Shown here in pieces: positions 14,020-22,616 of a stretch of 38,972 nucleotides of DNA (positions are counted from its first letter, which is position 1; every line of letters begins with the position of its first letter). The position numbers and the translations under genes were made by a program. The notes under the pieces are model-generated. The model did no database searches, was not told the origin of the DNA, and saw only the letters and a program-made list of their open reading frames with translations. Source of the stretch: CAZIOH01 sp964540815 (GTDB taxonomy: Bacteria > Myxococcota_A > Polyangia > Fen-1088). The DNA lies in contig CAZIOH010000064.1 in the NCBI GenBank assembly GCA_964540815.1, positions 1 through 38,972 on the forward strand. The letters are read 5' to 3'.

Positions 14020-16710
14020 CTACTTTCCAGGCGCACCTCCGGCTCCCGGCGAGACGGCGGGGCCGACCGGAGCCCCGGCAACCACGACGCCACCGCCCTT
14101 CGGCGGCGGGAGGACGCCGCCGCTGCCGCCGCTGTCACCCTGGGCGCCGAGCGGCGTCGTGTCGGGTGGTGGGGGCGGGAGCATCTCGTCCGGACAGACG
14201 AGGTCGTGCAGGATGCGCGCGCGCCGGCCGAGCTCGTTGAAGTGGCGGGTCACGCCGGCCGAGAAGTCGGGCACATCCGCGCCGAGGAGGAACCCCGACA
14301 GCTGCGCCTCCTGGAAAGGGAAGCGCGGGCTGATCTGGAACTGGGAGCCGCCCGTCTCGCTCTGCGTGTGGCACCCGTTGCAGGTGTTGCGCGCAAAGCG
14401 ATGACGCGTCTCGGGGCTCACTCCTGGCACCTGCCAGGTGAAGAAGTCCGACGCGTCGACGTTGCCGCCCTGAAACGGCGCGCCTTCGAAGGTCAGCGGC
14501 ACGGTGTGCTTCTCGGCGAGGATCGCCGGCTCGTTGGCGAGGACGAAGCGCCCCAGCCGATCGGAGAAGTTGAAGCTCCGATCCGGGGTCAGTGCCACCG
14601 GCGCCGGCACGAGCATGCCGCTCGTGGCGTCGAGGTGGAACTCCCGGAACTCCCATGCGAAGGAGAGCGCGAAGAAGTCGTTGGTGCGGAGCTGGCCGAG
14701 GGCGCTCCCGTTCGTGCGTCCCGGCGCCGCGTTGCGCGCCGTGAAGCGCTCGGTGACCTTCTGCAGGGCAGCGTTGTACTCCTCGGACGGGAAGGGGAGA
14801 GCGCGGAGGGCATGCCACGCGTTCGCGAGATCGACGACGTCCGCCTGCGAGGCCGCGGGGATGTTGTACTCGATGATCAGCGTTGCCTGAAGGGTCTGAC
14901 CGAACGGCGCGAAGCCGAACACGAAGCGACCCTCGCCGGCGGTGGACGCCGAGACTTCGTTGAGGTCGATGCGGTTGGCGATCGCCAGCAGGCGGAACGC
15001 CTGCCGCGAAAGATCGAGCTTCCCGTCCGGGCCCCGCAGGCTGTCCAGGACCTGCTGGGCGCCCGCTCGCGTGGGGAGGATGAAGCCGTTGACCGTCTGT
15101 TGCTTGAGGAACGACGAGAGCATCGCCTCGACCATCGCGGGTGCGTCGGCCGGTGTCGGCGCCATGTCCTGCATGAGCTTGCCGAACGTCCACGCGCCGC
15201 CCGGTCCGGTGCGGACCGGATCGTCGACGACGCTGACGTCGCGGATCTCGAGCTCCCGCCGGGGCTTGACCGTGCAGGCCGTCGAGTTGTCCAGGACCGA
15301 GAAGCTCACGTTCTGGTTGAAGAACTCGAAGGTGGACGAGGAGGCGAGCTGGGCGCTCACGTTGATCTGCGACGTTCCGAACTGCTCGATGTCCAGCGAG
15401 GCGGTCGCGGTGAACGGGAGGTGCCCGGTGCCGGCCGCCGGAATGACCGCGTTCCCGAAGTTCGGGCTCACGTTGATGTCTGGCTCGAAGTTGAGCGAGA
15501 ACGCGTTGAAGTTGAACGACGCGTCTTCGCACGAGTTGTTGGTGATCTGAACGTCGTAGCTGACCGGCGTCCCCGGTGGCACGGCGGCGGGATCGACCGG
15601 CGTCACGGTCATCAACGAGGGCTGCGGCAGGCAGGTCAGCTTCGCGACCTCGGCGGGCGTGGCCGGGGCGGTGTCGAAGACGACGTTGTCGATGATGCCG
15701 TCGATGCGGCGGTTGCTGGCATCGTTGCCCATGAGCAGGGGGCCCACGCCGTCGCTGAGCCGTCCGACGACCCGCTTCGAGGCCGCCTCGGTCCCGTTGA
15801 GGTAGAGCTTCAGGAAGATGCCGTCGTAGGTCGCCGCGACGTGCGTGAACGTGTCGAGCGTCGCCTTGGCCTGCACGTTGGCCGCCTTGCCGTTGGTGAG
15901 GTTGATGACGATCTGGAAGTTGTTGCCGTTCTCGGCGAGCACGAACGCGCTCGTGCCGTTTTGACGCTTCCGGAAGATCGTGCGCACGCCGCCGAGCGCG
16001 GTCGGCTTGACCCAGGCCGCGACGGTGAAGCCCTCGGAGAACACGAAGTTCGGCTGGTCGGGCACGAGGACGACGTCGTCGTCCTCATCGAAGCCGATGC
16101 CTGTATTCGAGATGCCCGGTCGGCAGAAGGCGGTGACCGACCGGAACGCCGTGTGGTTGCCGGAGAAGGTGCTGTCTCTGAGCTCGGTGCGGCCCATGTC
16201 GCAGTCGTCGAACCGCCAGAATCCCTGGGCTTCCCCAGGGAAGCTCCGGGTGGTCCCCGAGCCGCCCACCCCGCTGTCGCCTCCGCCGATCGAGCCCCCG
16301 GTGCCCATGATCGGGACGCCGGTCCCGCCCGCCCCGGGAAAGCCCGGGATGCCCGCGTCCGTGGGGCTTCTCGTGCCCGGGGCGGCCGTGCCCGCTCCGA
16401 CCCCGGTCGTGGTGCCGGTGGGGCCGGTGGTGCCGACGCCGACGCCGACGCCGACGACGCCGACGCCGACGCCGCCGCCGCCGCTGGCGCCGGCCGTGCC
16501 TGTGACAGGGCTGGGCGGCGCCGCCGTGAGGGCGGTGCGCATGAGCTGCGTGAGATCGCCGTCCTGGAGGATGGCCTGCAGCTCGGCGCTGTCTTCTCCG
16601 CGATCGTCCGCGCAGGCGCCGAGGCTTGCCGATGCGAGCACGAGTGAACCGATGAGTGCACGGCCGTGCAGCCGGCGTCTCGCTTCGCGACGTTCTTGTG
16701 TCGGGTTCAT
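14020..16710 (-). CDS. Large LamG-domain lipoprotein with a CxxCH heme-type motif
   Basis: An 896-residue protein. ATG 16710 is preceded by a strong aaaggag Shine-Dalgarno with 5-nt spacing, which decides against the ATG 11 codons upstream. The signal peptide ends in LASASLGAC, a lipobox. A Gly/Val/Thr-rich linker follows (GVGVGV simple repeat, residues about 77-95). A LamG/concanavalin-like domain (about 160-350) carries QGFWRFDDCD, FTVAAWVKP, DTFTHVAATYDG and the closing IDGIIDNVVF. Next is a beta-rich region with NNSCEDASFNFNAF, then a helical region, and CNGCHTQ near residue 776, which could bind a c-type heme. The tail is Pro/Gly-rich. It is likely an outer-membrane or surface protein. 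LamG domains bind sugars or proteins; the single heme motif hints at electron transfer but lacks a clear axial Met. Function is not assigned. Confidence 0.85.
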   Translation of the reverse strand: MNPTQERREARRRLHGRALIGSLVLASASLGACADDRGEDSAELQAILQDGDLTQLMRTALTAAPPSPVTGTAGASGGGGVGVGVVGVGVGVGTTGPTGTTTGVGAGTAAPGTRSPTDAGIPGFPGAGGTGVPIMGTGGSIGGGDSGVGGSGTTRSFPGEAQGFWRFDDCDMGRTELRDSTFSGNHTAFRSVTAFCRPGISNTGIGFDEDDDVVLVPDQPNFVFSEGFTVAAWVKPTALGGVRTIFRKRQNGTSAFVLAENGNNFQIVINLTNGKAANVQAKATLDTFTHVAATYDGIFLKLYLNGTEAASKRVVGRLSDGVGPLLMGNDASNRRIDGIIDNVVFDTAPATPAEVAKLTCLPQPSLMTVTPVDPAAVPPGTPVSYDVQITNNSCEDASFNFNAFSLNFEPDINVSPNFGNAVIPAAGTGHLPFTATASLDIEQFGTSQINVSAQLASSSTFEFFNQNVSFSVLDNSTACTVKPRRELEIRDVSVVDDPVRTGPGGAWTFGKLMQDMAPTPADAPAMVEAMLSSFLKQQTVNGFILPTRAGAQQVLDSLRGPDGKLDLSRQAFRLLAIANRIDLNEVSASTAGEGRFVFGFAPFGQTLQATLIIEYNIPAASQADVVDLANAWHALRALPFPSEEYNAALQKVTERFTARNAAPGRTNGSALGQLRTNDFFALSFAWEFREFHLDATSGMLVPAPVALTPDRSFNFSDRLGRFVLANEPAILAEKHTVPLTFEGAPFQGGNVDASDFFTWQVPGVSPETRHRFARNTCNGCHTQSETGGSQFQISPRFPFQEAQLSGFLLGADVPDFSAGVTRHFNELGRRARILHDLVCPDEMLPPPPPDTTPLGAQGDSGGSGGVLPPPKGGGVVVAGAPVGPAVSPGAGGAPGK
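16433..16479. repeat. Simple hexanucleotide repeat (ccgacg)n
   Basis: Near-perfect runs of gccgac encode the GVGVGV linker of the LamG lipoprotein on the minus strand. Simple repeats of this kind change length easily. Confidence 0.8.
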
Positions 16711-17089
16711 GGGGTCTCCTTTGTCGGTTGGGGGCAACACCAAACACGGAAATCAGACGGCGCTCGTCGACTGCACGACCTGGCCTCGCTCGATGGTGGA
16801 GTCGCTCGGAAGGTCGAAGATCGATCAGGAATCTTCCTCGAGCGAGACCGCGTCCTCGGAGCAAAAAGCGGGCCGATGACGGCGCGGCACTTCACCTCAC
16901 GCCGCCCAAGACAAAGGGGCGCGGGCGGCCCGCAGACTATCAGTGGACACGACAAACGTGTCGGGTTTTCGTCGCGCACAACGTGGTCGATCCCGTCCAT
17001 GTTCTCCGGCGGCTCATGCGCGACCGGGATTGATCGTTCACGGAGAAGGTTCGTTGCGACCCCCCCTGTTCGGTGGACCGACGCCGGGC
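16711..17089. other. Intergenic region upstream of the LamG lipoprotein
   Basis: About 380 bp between the asparaginase stop and the LamG lipoprotein start, both on the minus strand. It holds two small inverted repeats: gaagat/atcttc (16816-16836) and gacacg-acaaa-cgtgtc (16946-16962), the latter followed by gggtttt on the plus strand. Neither is placed as a clear terminator for the asparaginase gene. Open frames here are not convincing. Confidence 0.5.
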
Positions 17090-18118
17090 TCAGCCCAGAG
17101 CTGGTGCCGCCGCCAGGCGGCCCACCGTGCGCCCGTTCCAGTTCCTCAGCGTCACGTTGCGCAGCGGTTCGACCAGCACGCGGTCCGCGTCCGACAGGGG
17201 CAGCAGCGATTCGACCAGCGCCACCAGCGCCACCTCGGCGGCCCGCGCCGTGTTGCCGTCGTCCATCTTCAGCGCGATGCCGAGCCCGAGCTCGGGCAGC
17301 GCCGCGCAGTAGACGCCCTCCGCGCCCACCTTGCAGAACAGCCGTGCGCGGAAGTGTTCCATCAGTCGCGTGTCGAGTCGGCCCGTGCCGGCGACCATGA
17401 ACGGCTCGGCGGCCACCGCCTCGCGCAGGCGCGCGGCCCCGCGGGCGCGCCCGGGCGTCAGGCCCGCGCCCGTGCCGAAGCGCGCGAACGCGTGCGCGAG
17501 CGCGCGCACGGGAATGCCGAAGGTGGGAACCGAGCACCCGTCGGTCGCGCGCGGCGCATCGGCCAGGCGCACGCCGGTGACGGCCTCGATCGACGCGCTG
17601 ACCTCGCGCATGACCGGATGGTCGGGCTCCACGTAGCCGCGCAGGGAGCCGCGTGCGGCGTCCGCGTCGCCGGCCATCAGCACGCCCAGGCAGGCGAAGC
17701 CCGAGTGCTTGCCGGAGCAGTTGTTGTGCAGCGCGCAGGGCATCTCGCCGCGGGCGGCGAGCGCGCGCGCGGCCTGTTCGTTGGCCGGCCAGTGCACGCC
17801 GCATTCGAGCACGCCCAGGTCGAGGCCGGCCTTGGCCAGCATGGAGCTGGCGGTGGCCACGTGCTCGGGCTCCCCGCCGTGCGACGCGCAGGACAGCGCC
17901 AGCTCGGCGTTGGTGAGGCCGAAGCGATCGGCCGCGCCCGAGGCAACCGGCGGCAGCGCCTGCAGGCCCTTGACGGCGGAACGTGCGTAGACCGGCCGAT
18001 CGATGTCGCCACACTGGCGCACCACGGCTCCCGCGGCATCGAGGACCGCGAAGGCGCCGCGGTGGAAGGACTCGACGATGTCACCGCGCCAGAGCTCGAC
18101 GAGAACCGGTTGGGTCAT
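17090..18118 (-). CDS. Rhizobial-type (class 3) L-asparaginase, Asparaginase_II family
   Basis: A 342-residue cytoplasmic enzyme that hydrolyses L-asparagine to aspartate and ammonia. It matches the PF06089 family (Rhizobium etli inducible asparaginase), which is unrelated to the E. coli enzymes and resembles serine beta-lactamase folds. Diagnostic motifs are ARSAVKGLQ (Ser47 and Lys50, the catalytic pair), LSCASHGGEPEH at 75-86, HNNCSGKHSGF at 131-141 (Cys134 and Lys137) and DGCSVPTFG at 193-201 (Cys195). The two Cys and the Lys correspond to the zinc-site residues known in the R. etli enzyme. Length is normal for the family. It follows the secreted hypothetical gene with a 47-bp gap, so the two may share a transcript, although their functions do not obviously relate. 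ATG 18118 gives the expected MTQPVLVELWRGD N-terminus. Confidence 0.93.
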   Translation of the reverse strand: MTQPVLVELWRGDIVESFHRGAFAVLDAAGAVVRQCGDIDRPVYARSAVKGLQALPPVASGAADRFGLTNAELALSCASHGGEPEHVATASSMLAKAGLDLGVLECGVHWPANEQAARALAARGEMPCALHNNCSGKHSGFACLGVLMAGDADAARGSLRGYVEPDHPVMREVSASIEAVTGVRLADAPRATDGCSVPTFGIPVRALAHAFARFGTGAGLTPGRARGAARLREAVAAEPFMVAGTGRLDTRLMEHFRARLFCKVGAEGVYCAALPELGLGIALKMDDGNTARAAEVALVALVESLLPLSDADRVLVEPLRNVTLRNWNGRTVGRLAAAPALG

Positions 18119-18165
18119 TCTGCACTCCGCTCGCAGCGAGGATGGTCCCGGCCCGAGGCGGACCT

Positions 18166-18729
18166 TCAGCGGCTTCCGGCGCCGGACTGCCAGGGGAAGC
18201 TTGGAAGGGTCTGGATGGAGCCGCTGGTCTTCAGTCTCATCGAGGCAACGTCACAAGAGCCGACATAGGCCCCAGCCCGCCAACCTGCGTTGGGGACGAG
18301 TCGAGTCTGGGTCGTGAGCGGGTTGTACAGCGTGGCGATACCCCTGTCCACGCGAACGACGAGCGTGCAGGGATCGTCCAGGCCGGGCCATCTCGGTGAG
18401 GGAAGAGGCTCACCCCGGATCATTCGATAGATCTCCTCGCAGGCGGTCGGGCGGGTGGAGTGCCCGCAGGCGGTCAGCGAGGCGGTGGCGAGAGCCAGGG
18501 AGAGGGCGTCGCTGTCGTGCTGGGCCAGGCAAGCCTGCTCGTTGACCGGGCATTCGGTCGCGATCGGGTGGGGCAGCGCTGCGCCATATTCCCGCGGCGG
18601 CTCCCAGTCCTCGATGGGCACCTGCACCACGGTGGTCACCTCGGGTTTGAAGTAGGGAAAGACGTCCGCCTGACCGCCGGGCGGAGGCGTGATCACGCCC
18701 GAGATGACGACCAAACCCACCATCAGCAC
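18166..18729 (-). CDS. Secreted Cys-containing protein, function unknown
   Basis: A 187-residue protein with a short hydrophobic N-terminus (MLMVGLVVISGVITPPPGG) that could be a signal peptide lacking a basic N-region; a start further upstream is not available in frame. The mature part has about six Cys (ATECPVNEQACLAQ, LTACGHSTRPTACEE, DDPCTLV, VGSCDVAS), which suggests disulfides outside the cytoplasm. I do not recognise a family. It lies directly upstream of the asparaginase and diverges from the SINGLN-repeat lectin gene across a 229-bp spacer. Confidence 0.65.
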   Translation of the reverse strand: MLMVGLVVISGVITPPPGGQADVFPYFKPEVTTVVQVPIEDWEPPREYGAALPHPIATECPVNEQACLAQHDSDALSLALATASLTACGHSTRPTACEEIYRMIRGEPLPSPRWPGLDDPCTLVVRVDRGIATLYNPLTTQTRLVPNAGWRAGAYVGSCDVASMRLKTSGSIQTLPSFPWQSGAGSR

Positions 18730-18879
18730 GGCGCAGTCCTCGGTACCACCGGTCCATCGCTTGAGATCTCGGCTTCGAAGGTTGCGCCGGGTGCAACGGT
18801 TGTTGCCTGGCCGTCAAACACGGACCACGCCCCGGAGGACTAGTCCATGGTAAAGGGTAAGTCAAAATACAGAAATTAA

Positions 18880-18895
18880 TGGTACACAAGCTGCA
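18880..18895 (+). promoter_or_regulatory. Candidate sigma-54 (-24/-12) promoter for the lectin gene
   Basis: The sequence tggtacacaagctgca has GG and GC separated by exactly 10 nt, matching TGGCACrNNNNTTGCW at all but two positions. It lies in an unusually AT-rich patch (about 18845-18895) for this genome, 63 bp before the ATG at 18959. It is a by-eye match and could be chance. Confidence 0.35.
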
Positions 18896-18958
18896 GGGCT
18901 GCGTGTCGACTGCTCGGAAGACGCTTCACGGTTCCCACGTTCCCAAGGAGATCTCACG

Positions 18959-20218
18959 ATGGCATCGCTCTCTGATCGACTTCCAATCGGGCTCGCCCTC
19001 CTGACATCGGTTCTCGGGGGTGCGTGCGGCGCGACCGATCCCGGGACCGGAGCGATCCACGAGAGCGAGGCGGCCGCCACCAGCAGCATCAACGGCCTGA
19101 ACTCGATCAATGGCCTCAACTCCATCAACGGTCTGAACTCGATCAACGGCCTCAACTCCATCAACGGCCTGAACTCGATCAACGGCCTCAACTCCATCAA
19201 CGGCCTCAGCCCCAGCGGCGCCCTGATGACCAGCGCCGATGGGCGCAGCACGGTGTCCTACCTCGTGCGGTGCGCCTTGCCGGCGGGACACACCATCACC
19301 AAGGTGGTCGCCGGTACGACCTACACCTTCCCGGGACAGCTCGGGCTCGCACCCGAGTGGGAGACCGGGGCCTGCGGAGACGCGTGTCAGCAGTACATCA
19401 GCGCCTGCGTCCTGGCCCATGTGAACGCCTCGGGACAGCACGTGGCCCTCTGGCTCGACAGCGACAACCCCGCGGTCGGATGGGGCCGCAGCACGGACTA
19501 CCCGTACCAGGAGGGCTCGTTCTTTGGCAACATCTTCAGCAGCCCACCGAAGGCGTACTTCTGCAACGGCCGGGACTCGGACGTGGGTTTGGTCCCCGGA
19601 CGCCTGGGCGTCGTGAGCTCGAGCTCCATCTACCAGAACCCATTCTCGTCGGGGACGGGCTTTTGCACCGACGGCTGCACCGCCCCGCCCGTTCCCTACA
19701 ACCAGGACGGCTTCACCTCGTGCAAGGGGATGCACGTGGTCACCGTGTGGCGCAACTTCGACCCGAACATCGAGTACACCATCTACAACCGGAAGAGCGG
19801 GCTCGTGATGAACATCGTCGGCGGTAGCACCGCCAAGTCAGCCAAGGTTGCCCAGAACGGTTACGACGCGAACAACGCCAGCATGCGCTGGCGGATCAGC
19901 CAGATCTCCCCCAAGAACTACAAGTTCATGAATGCCCAGAGCGGGCTCTACCTGGATCTGGTCGGAGGGAGCGTCGCCAATGGGACGGCGTTGATCCAAT
20001 CGGCGGACGCCGGGGCTGCCAAGCAGCTGTGGATGGTCACGCCGACCGGGGACGGATACTACAAGTTCAGCCCGAGCATCAACACGGGCGCCTCCCTGAC
20101 CATCCCGGGCGGCTCGTCCGCCGCGGGCGTGGTCGTCCAGGAATACGGCTGGACGGGTGGGGCCGAGCAACAGTGGATCATTCGACCGCACCACCAGAAC
20201 CTGGTCGGGGGGAACTGA
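18959..20218 (+). CDS. Lipoprotein with SINGLN tandem repeats and ricin-type lectin domain
   Basis: A 419-residue protein with an ideal aaggag Shine-Dalgarno 9 nt before ATG 18959. The signal peptide ends in LTSVLGGAC (lipid Cys23). Residues 43-84 are seven copies of SINGLN (the last SINGLS). A Cys-containing domain (about 90-260) has SYLVRCALPAGHTITKV, the clustered CGDACQQYISAC and CTDGC, and AVGWGRST. The C-terminal 150 residues are a ricin B-type beta-trefoil: YTIYNRKSGLVMNI, YKFMNAQSGLYLDLVGG and YYKFSPSINTG repeats with RWRI, LWMV and QQWII as QxW-like motifs. It probably binds glycans at the cell surface. The short SINGLN spacer is too regular for a simple linker and may be a beta-helical stalk. 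The middle domain resembles no enzyme that I recognise. Confidence 0.85.
   Translation: MASLSDRLPIGLALLTSVLGGACGATDPGTGAIHESEAAATSSINGLNSINGLNSINGLNSINGLNSINGLNSINGLNSINGLSPSGALMTSADGRSTVSYLVRCALPAGHTITKVVAGTTYTFPGQLGLAPEWETGACGDACQQYISACVLAHVNASGQHVALWLDSDNPAVGWGRSTDYPYQEGSFFGNIFSSPPKAYFCNGRDSDVGLVPGRLGVVSSSSIYQNPFSSGTGFCTDGCTAPPVPYNQDGFTSCKGMHVVTVWRNFDPNIEYTIYNRKSGLVMNIVGGSTAKSAKVAQNGYDANNASMRWRISQISPKNYKFMNAQSGLYLDLVGGSVANGTALIQSADAGAAKQLWMVTPTGDGYYKFSPSINTGASLTIPGGSSAAGVVVQEYGWTGGAEQQWIIRPHHQNLVGGN
19085..19210 (+). repeat. 18-bp tandem repeat, seven units (SINGLN), with 36-bp alternation
   Basis: Seven in-frame 18-bp units encode SINGLN. Codons alternate between neighbours (ctgaactcgatc then ctcaactccatc), giving a 36-bp higher-order period. 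The protein is unchanged by this alternation, which points to duplication of a two-unit block. Confidence 0.95.
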
Positions 20219-20248
20219 CCCATCGGCCCTCGGCCCGAACCGTCGGGG

Positions 20249-20274
20249 CCGGGGGACGACACCGGGGGACGACA
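20249..20274. repeat. 13-bp direct repeat between convergent genes
   Basis: ccgggggacgaca occurs twice in tandem in the 74-bp spacer between the lectin gene and the methyltransferase gene. A third, degenerate copy follows. No role is visible. Confidence 0.8.
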
Positions 20275-20292
20275 CCGCGGGGACGCACCGGA

Positions 20293-21183
20293 CTACGGCG
20301 AGCCGGGCGCCTGCACCTCGACCACGAGCGCGCTCAGGGCCCCCTCGACCCGGCCGACGGCCGGTCCGCCGGCCCCCGGTCCCCCGGCGAAGCGCCGAAC
20401 CAGGGCCGCCTCGGCCGCGTCGGTGGCCCGGACCAGCTCGTCGGGACCGCGGGCCTCGAGGTCGGCGCGGAGGGGCGTGGCCTGACAGTAGGCCTCGGCG
20501 ACGCTGCGGGCCGAGTCGGCCCGGGCGCGCGCCGCCAGCGGCCTGATGGTCGCCGTGTCGCCGAAGCCTGCCCGCGCCAGATCGTCCTTCACCGCCCGCG
20601 GATCGAAGTAGCCGTGTGGGGTGCGCGACATGAAGCGCGGCGGAGCCTCGGGGTAGAGCTCACCGAGCGCGCGCTCGACGGTATCCGCGAAGGCGTTCGC
20701 CTCGATCCGGTCCCAGGTGTTGAAGAGGAACGCGCCACCGGGCCGCAACACGCGCCGGACCTGCCGGTAGGCCCGGGCGCGATCGGGGAAGAACATGACC
20801 CCGAACTGACACACGACCGCGTCGAAGGCCGCGTCCGGGAAGGGAAGGCGCATCGCGTCCGCCTGCTGCCAGGTCACCGGCCGCCGGGTACCGATCCGCG
20901 CCGCCCGGTCGAGCATCGGCTGGCTGAGATCGGTCGCGAGCATCGAGGCGGTCGCGGGCAGTCGTTCGGCGAGCGCGCGGGTGACGGCTCCGGTCCCGGC
21001 CGCGAGCTCGAGCAGCGCGGATGGGCTCCGCTGCTGGACACGCTCCGCGAGATCGATGGCATAGGGTGCGAAGATCATCGGGACGAGGAGCGCGTCATAG
21101 AGCGCAGGCACCGAGCCCGCGAAGAGATCGCCTCCTCCCGGCCCGGTCTGTCCGCGTGATCCACTCGTTCCTTCGGCCGGCAT
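20293..21183 (-). CDS. Class I SAM-dependent methyltransferase
   Basis: A 296-residue cytoplasmic enzyme. ATG 21183 is preferred over a 41-codon upstream extension that is Arg/Cys-rich and covers a palindromic operator-like site. The Rossmann methyltransferase motifs are present: motif I LLELAAGTGAVTRAL (SAM-binding ExGxGxG variant), ATDLSQPML as motif II, the WQQADAMRLPFPDAAFDAVVCQ stretch containing motif III and IV, and VLRPGGAFLFNTWD as the post-motif strand. It resembles UbiE/Methyltransf_11-type enzymes that act on small molecules, but the acceptor is unknown. It is convergent with the lectin gene and divergent from the CxxxCH lipoprotein gene. Confidence 0.88.
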   Translation of the reverse strand: MPAEGTSGSRGQTGPGGGDLFAGSVPALYDALLVPMIFAPYAIDLAERVQQRSPSALLELAAGTGAVTRALAERLPATASMLATDLSQPMLDRAARIGTRRPVTWQQADAMRLPFPDAAFDAVVCQFGVMFFPDRARAYRQVRRVLRPGGAFLFNTWDRIEANAFADTVERALGELYPEAPPRFMSRTPHGYFDPRAVKDDLARAGFGDTATIRPLAARARADSARSVAEAYCQATPLRADLEARGPDELVRATDAAEAALVRRFAGGPGAGGPAVGRVEGALSALVVEVQAPGSP

Positions 21184-21222
21184 GGCCGCAGGATAGCCGA
21201 AAACGCAGCGTGCATGCGCGCA

Positions 21223-21244
21223 GCGGTTGCATCGATGCAACCGC
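21223..21244. promoter_or_regulatory. Perfect 22-bp palindrome in the divergent promoter region (operator candidate)
   Basis: gcggttgcatc followed immediately by its exact complement gatgcaaccgc. It lies 40 bp upstream of the methyltransferase start and 255 bp upstream of the divergent lipoprotein start. Length and symmetry fit a binding site for a dimeric helix-turn-helix regulator. Next to it (21215-21222) is a second small palindrome, tgcgcgca. Confidence 0.6.
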
Positions 21245-21499
21245 CGCAACCCCCTCGCATCTCTGACGCTTCCCCTGAACCGTCGGCCCCGCGCCGGCTC
21301 TCCCACACGGCATCACGGTTGCAGAACAGGTGCGATGCCCCGATGCCCCGACCGGGAGCTGCCGGCCCAGGGAAGGCACTGGTGTCGCCCTCGCCCTCGG
21401 CCTCGGTCATCGCGGGTCCGCGGCTCCGTGGTGCCACGGATGCTCGACCTGCGGAAGGTCATCGTTCCCGAGCTCGCTTCAGGCCCAATGGAGGACGAC

Positions 21500-22564
21500 A
21501 TGAACCAGCGCGACGCATCGGATCCAGTGCCCATCAGGGCCGCCCAGCTCCAAGGTTGGTCCCCGTGCGTGCTCGTGTGCTTGTTCGCGGTCACCGCCTG
21601 CGCGGGTGGCCTGGACCCGAGGTTCACGAGCGGGGACGGTTCGGGCGGAAACGGCGTCGCGGCAGGTGCGGCCAGCTCCCCGTCCGGAGCCGAGCCCCCG
21701 CCCGATGGCACGGGTGGATGGGCGGTCGATCCGGGCACCCCGACAGCAGGTGCGAGGGGCACGACGGGTGGTTCGGGCGGGAGCCCGAGCGACACCGGTG
21801 GCCCAGGTGACACGGGTGGCTCGACCGCCGACGCGGGCGGAGCCACGGTCGGCTCGGGGGGCGCGACGTCGGTCGGCACCGGGGGCGCGACGATGCTCGG
21901 CTCGGGGGGCGCGAACGATGACGCGGGCGCGGGGACGACCGGTTGGGGTGGCGCGACGATCACCGGCGCGGGGGGCGCAACGGGCCCAGCGGGCCCGACG
22001 ACAGGCGGCTCGGGTGGCTTCGGAGGAGCGACCTCTCGCTCGGGCGGAAGCACCGGCAGCTCGGGCGGAGCGACCGGCGGTGGGGCGGGCGGGAGGGCGA
22101 CTGGCTCGGGCGGCGCGGGGACGACCGGTTCGGGCGGCGCAACGATCACCGGTTCGGGCGGCGCAACGACCACGGGGTCGGGCGGCGCGATGACCGGCTC
22201 GGGAGGAAGGGCAGGGACAGGCACGGGTGGCATGTCCGCGGCCCCGCCGTGCGACGCCGTGGGCACCATCTTCCAGGCGAAGTGTGCGACGGGGTGCCAT
22301 TCTCCGAATGGGATATGGCCCGCGCTCGACCTGTCCTCCGATGCGGCGGCGGCGAAGGCCGTGGGCGCCGCGCAGACGGCCGCGTGCGCCGCGGACAGGA
22401 CCTCGAGCATCGTCAACCCGAAGGCACCCCTCGGCGGAAGTCTGTTCCTCTACGTCGGTGGCACGACCTGCGGCTCGGGGACCAGGATGCCGTACGGGGG
22501 CGCCGCGCTCTCGACCGCGGAGATCACCTGCATCAAGTCCTACTACATGTCCAAGCTCCACTGA
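21500..22564 (+). CDS. Gly-rich lipoprotein with C-terminal CxxxCH domain
   Basis: A 354-residue protein. ATG 21500 follows ggagga with 6-nt spacing, which decides the start over ATG 21488 and over a longer open frame. The signal peptide ends in LVCLFAVTAC (lipobox). About 200 residues of GSGGAT/TGSGGA repeats form a long flexible linker. The C-terminal 100 residues are globular: PCDAVGTIFQAKCATGCHSP, then NPKAPLGGSLFLYVGG, TRMPYGG and STAEITCIKSYYMS. This resembles the cytochrome-c-like domains of Planctomycetes and Myxococcota surface proteins, but the motif is CATGCH, with three residues between the Cys rather than the usual two. Heme attachment is therefore uncertain. Likely surface-attached; role unknown. 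Confidence 0.82.
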   Translation: MNQRDASDPVPIRAAQLQGWSPCVLVCLFAVTACAGGLDPRFTSGDGSGGNGVAAGAASSPSGAEPPPDGTGGWAVDPGTPTAGARGTTGGSGGSPSDTGGPGDTGGSTADAGGATVGSGGATSVGTGGATMLGSGGANDDAGAGTTGWGGATITGAGGATGPAGPTTGGSGGFGGATSRSGGSTGSSGGATGGGAGGRATGSGGAGTTGSGGATITGSGGATTTGSGGAMTGSGGRAGTGTGGMSAAPPCDAVGTIFQAKCATGCHSPNGIWPALDLSSDAAAAKAVGAAQTAACAADRTSSIVNPKAPLGGSLFLYVGGTTCGSGTRMPYGGAALSTAEITCIKSYYMSKLH

Positions 22565-22591
22565 GCGAGGCGGGTCGTCCGCCCGGATCCG

Positions 22592-22616
22592 GGTCCTCAG
22601 CCGATCTGTGAGGACC
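22592..22616. terminator. Possible bidirectional hairpin terminator
   Basis: The inverted repeat ggtcctca-gccgatctg-tgaggacc lies between the convergent lipoprotein and dioxygenase genes and overlaps the dioxygenase stop codon. An 8-bp perfect stem with a 9-nt loop could end transcription on both strands, but there is no U-run. Confidence 0.4.

Noticed and set aside
16946..16969. Rho-independent terminator at the gacacg hairpin
   Set aside because: The T-run follows the hairpin only on the plus strand, where no gene ends; the neighbouring asparaginase is on the minus strand and would need the opposite order.
19085..19210. CRISPR-like reading of the tandem 18-bp repeats
   Set aside because: The units are contiguous, in frame, and encode SINGLN with no spacers, so this is a protein repeat.
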